A program made the position numbers and the translations under genes. Below the pieces are notes generated by a model. That model saw only the letters and a program-made list of their open reading frames with translations. It made no database searches and had not been told where the DNA came from. This document shows positions 32,360 through 34,352 of a stretch of DNA of 34,352 bases, piece by piece. Each line of letters starts with the position of its first letter. The first letter of the stretch is position 1. This DNA comes from Rhizobiales bacterium CCH3-A5 (GTDB taxonomy: Bacteria > Pseudomonadota > Alphaproteobacteria > Rhizobiales > Beijerinckiaceae), in NCBI GenBank assembly GCA_001556025.1, contig LSIB01000139.1, positions 1 to 34,352 on the forward strand, in the 5' to 3' direction.

Positions 32360-33417
32360 GCTGCCTGCACCCTCGGTTCTTTGGCGACCGCAACCGGGCC
32401 GCCCGTGCGTGCAGCTTCGGCGACCGCCTCGACCACTGCAAGGGTTCGCGCTGCGTCGGCCGCATTGGTGATCGGCTGTTCCGTGCCGCGGATGACCGCG
32501 CAGAAATGCCGGATCTGCTCGGCCAGCGGCTCGACGGGATCCACGGCGAGCGTCTCCTGCCGCAGCGGCTCCCACCAGCCGGGCTTGCCCTCATAAGACC
32601 AGAGATCGAGCTTCGGCAGCGCCAGCGAGCCCTCGCTGCCGGCGATCAGGTAGCAATGGCCGTCGCGCTGCGGATAGGCCTTGTTCTCGCCCGACGACAG
32701 CTCCCAGCTCCAGGGCGATGGCGTGGTGTCCGACACGGTCGCCGTGCCGAGCGCGCCGTTCGCGAAGCGGAAGATCAGCGCGGCGGTGTCCTCCACCGCC
32801 AAGCCGCGCGTGGCGTTCGAGGTCATAGCCTGCACGCTCTCGATCTCGCCGCAGATGAAGCGGAGATTGTCGATGTCGTGGATCAGGTTGATCAGCACCG
32901 GCCCGCCGCCGGTCTCGCGCCGCCAGGCGACGTCGAAATAGTCGTCGGGCTTCCTGATCAGGAACAGCGAATTGACCGCGACGATCCGGCCCAGCCGGCC
33001 ATCCCGCACCAGCTTGCGCGCTGCCTTGACGATCGGGTTGTGACGACGGTGATGGCCGGCGAGGACGGCGACGCCCGTCCTTGCTTGAGCCTCGACGAGT
33101 TTTTGAGCCGCCGCCACGCTTTCGGCCAGCGGCTTCTCGACCAGCACCGGCACGCCGGCCTCCAGGCAGTCGATGGCATTGGGGACATGCAGAGCGTTGG
33201 GCGTGGCCACGATAGCGCCATCGGGCGCCATTGCCGCCAGCATCGCGCGCGGGGAGGGGAACCAGGGCAGGCCGCGCACGGCGGCGAGCGCCTTGGCAGC
33301 CTCTGTCGGGTCGCAGATGGCGCAGCAGGCGCAATCGGTCGAGGCGTCGAGGCGTTCGAGGTGGGCGCGGCCGATCGGGCCTGCGCCGATGAGCGCGATG
33401 GCGAGCGGGACGCTCAC
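32356..33417 (-). CDS. Gfo/Idh/MocA-family oxidoreductase
   Basis: A 353-residue NAD(P)-dependent oxidoreductase. The N-terminal Rossmann fold starts IALIGAGPIGRAHLERLD, and the family EKP motif is seen in VLVEKPLAESVAAAQKLVE. The C-terminal substrate domain contains GGGPVLINLIHDIDNLRFIC, with the conserved Asp-x-x-x-His-type polar set. Start GTG 33417 shares GTGA with the livF stop; its stop in turn overlaps quiC (ATGA). Such strong coupling implies one pathway. A quinate, shikimate or cyclic polyol dehydrogenase role would match the neighbour quiC, but this is inferred only from context. The longer frame to 34296 runs through livF in another frame and is rejected. Confidence 0.88.
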   Translation of the reverse strand: MSVPLAIALIGAGPIGRAHLERLDASTDCACCAICDPTEAAKALAAVRGLPWFPSPRAMLAAMAPDGAIVATPNALHVPNAIDCLEAGVPVLVEKPLAESVAAAQKLVEAQARTGVAVLAGHHRRHNPIVKAARKLVRDGRLGRIVAVNSLFLIRKPDDYFDVAWRRETGGGPVLINLIHDIDNLRFICGEIESVQAMTSNATRGLAVEDTAALIFRFANGALGTATVSDTTPSPWSWELSSGENKAYPQRDGHCYLIAGSEGSLALPKLDLWSYEGKPGWWEPLRQETLAVDPVEPLAEQIRHFCAVIRGTEQPITNAADAARTLAVVEAVAEAARTGGPVAVAKEPRVQAA

Positions 33418-34151
33418 GCCGCCTCCGTCAGCGCGCCGCCCAAAAACAGCTGCGCCACGCGCGGATCGTTCAGGATCTCCGCTGCCGGACCCTGCATCCG
33501 GGTCTGGCCGAGTTCGAGCACCAGCCCCTCGTCGGAGATCTCCAGCGCCGAGCGGGCGTTCTGCTCGATCATCAGGATCGCCACGCCTTTTGACCGAAGC
33601 TCCATCAGGATCGCAAAGGTCTCCTGCACCAGCATCGGCGACAGCCCGATCGAGGGCTCGTCGATCAGTACGAGCTTGGGATCGAGCAGCAGCCCGCGCA
33701 CGATTTCCAGCTGCTTCTGCTGTCCGCCCGACAGGGTCGAGGCCTGGACATCGGCCTTCGCCCGCAGCGACGGGAAGCGGTCGAGCGCCGCCTCGATGCG
33801 TTTTGGCATATCGGTGATGTGGCTGCCCGCCGCCACCGCGCCTAGCTCGACGTTGTGGCGCACCGAGAGCTCGGGAAAGATGTTGCGGCCTTGCGGCACA
33901 TAGCAGATGCCGGCCTCCAGCAACTTGCGCTGGCTCCAGTTGGTGATCTCCTGCCCTTCGAGCCGGATCTGGCCCTCGCGCACCTTGAGCAGACCGAAGA
34001 TCGCCTTGAACACCGTAGATTTGCCAGCACCGTTGGGGCCGATCACGGTGGTGATGGCGGCGCGCGGCACCTTGAAGCTCGTGCCGTTGAGGATGGTCAT
34101 GGCGCCGTAGCCGCCGACCACGCCGTCGAGTTCGAGGATGGGTGCGGTCAT
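33414..34151 (-). CDS. livF: ABC transporter ATPase, LivF-type
   Basis: A 245-residue ATPase of a high-affinity branched-chain amino acid-type ABC importer. Walker A is GPNGAGKST (residues 38-46), the signature LSGGQQKQ (140-147), Walker B VLIDEP (161-166), and the H-loop position appears as MIEQNAR. GICYVPQGRNIFPELSVRHN is diagnostic of LivF. Family members also import aromatic acids, and the fused downstream genes for dehydroshikimate handling suggest that option. The other four subunits are not in the window and would be upstream (to the right). It is first in the coupled set and is preceded by about 200 bases with REP-like repeats, so it may have its own promoter there. Confidence 0.9.
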   Translation of the reverse strand: MTAPILELDGVVGGYGAMTILNGTSFKVPRAAITTVIGPNGAGKSTVFKAIFGLLKVREGQIRLEGQEITNWSQRKLLEAGICYVPQGRNIFPELSVRHNVELGAVAAGSHITDMPKRIEAALDRFPSLRAKADVQASTLSGGQQKQLEIVRGLLLDPKLVLIDEPSIGLSPMLVQETFAILMELRSKGVAILMIEQNARSALEISDEGLVLELGQTRMQGPAAEILNDPRVAQLFLGGALTEAA

Positions 34152-34197
34152 GACGTGGCTCCTGTCGCTCGCTCAGGTCGGCGTCGTTGAAACTCTT

Positions 34198-34348
34198 CCC
34201 CTCCCCCTCGTGGGGAGGGGATAGGGGTGGGGGGCGAACGACCGGGCGAGCAGGACATTTGAAAGGCGAAATCGGAGTGTTCAACCCACCGATCACTCAC
34301 CCGGTCGTTCGCCCCCCACCCCCAACCCCTCCCCACGAGGGGGAGGGG
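34198..34348. repeat. Pair of inverted 53-bp REP-like elements
   Basis: The left arm (34198-34250) and right arm (34296-34348) are complementary at 50 of 53 positions with no gaps, separated by 45 bases. Each arm contains its own small palindrome (CTCCCC-CTCGT-GGGGAG) and a run of G/C near GTGGGGGGCGAACGACCGG. This is the form of paired REP elements (BIME-like) rather than a simple terminator. The region 34152-34352 has no gene I can support. Confidence 0.85.
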
Positions 34349-34352
34349 AGTC

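Noticed and set aside
31328..32596. A 422-codon frame on the + strand opposite quiC
   Set aside because: Same antisense effect; no recognisable motif and no ribosome site.
33418..34296. An N-terminal extension of the Gfo/Idh frame through livF
   Set aside because: The GTG at 33417 begins a normal Rossmann fold and couples to livF; the extension is out-of-frame livF sequence.

Overview
The window looks like chromosome of a high-GC alphaproteobacterium of the order Hyphomicrobiales, perhaps Bosea or a near relative. The grounds are the G/C-rich codon use, crotonyl-CoA carboxylase/reductase near methylsuccinyl-CoA dehydrogenase (ethylmalonyl-CoA pathway), an EcfG-type stress promoter, many CoA-linked catabolic genes and a GC-rich palindromic repeat. 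The genus is a guess from gene content. I saw no rRNA, tRNA, CRISPR array, transposase or replication origin. No gene-free stretch exceeds about 225 bases.

Layout. 1-3450: tail of a possible gene, then a leftward operon fecR-like > crp-like > CHASE2 adenylate cyclase, with adjacent or overlapping stops and starts and a terminator hairpin at its end. It could form an envelope-to-cAMP signalling unit. 3450-6813: a leftward operon (AhpD-like protein, peroxiredoxin-like protein, EamA exporter) diverging from a LysR regulator, with a textbook T-N11-A dyad between them. 6855-9332: lysC (leader with two hairpins), ubiG and a small membrane protein. 9449-14573: ethylmalonyl-CoA pathway genes ccr and mcd, separated by a glsB-like/yidB-like stress pair with its own EcfG-type promoter and by a second EamA transporter.

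14588-15771: an A/T-richer toxin-immunity pair. The HNH-like nuclease gene is cut by an in-frame amber codon, but its frame continues intact to a TGA that overlaps the immunity gene start. 15924-19479: a secreted protein of unknown role, a SARP/TolB-like/TPR regulator, and a Phd-VapC type pair whose VapC seems to lack one catalytic Asp and whose promoter region holds a perfect palindrome. 19510-22173: a Tat-exported 2',3'-cyclic-nucleotide phosphodiesterase/5'-nucleotidase and a glutathione S-transferase.

22179-30480: a catabolic block. A leftward CaiB-type CoA-transferase > acyl-CoA dehydrogenase > MaoC/Meh-like hydratase operon diverges from an aldehyde dehydrogenase, with strong dyads between them. 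A zinc alcohol dehydrogenase, a LysR regulator and a Tat-exported metallo-beta-lactamase-fold hydrolase follow. 30485-34151: a leftward translationally coupled set, LivF ATPase > Gfo/Idh/MocA oxidoreductase > QuiC-type 3-dehydroshikimate dehydratase fused to an HPPD-like domain. The right edge carries a pair of 53-bp inverted REP-like sequences.
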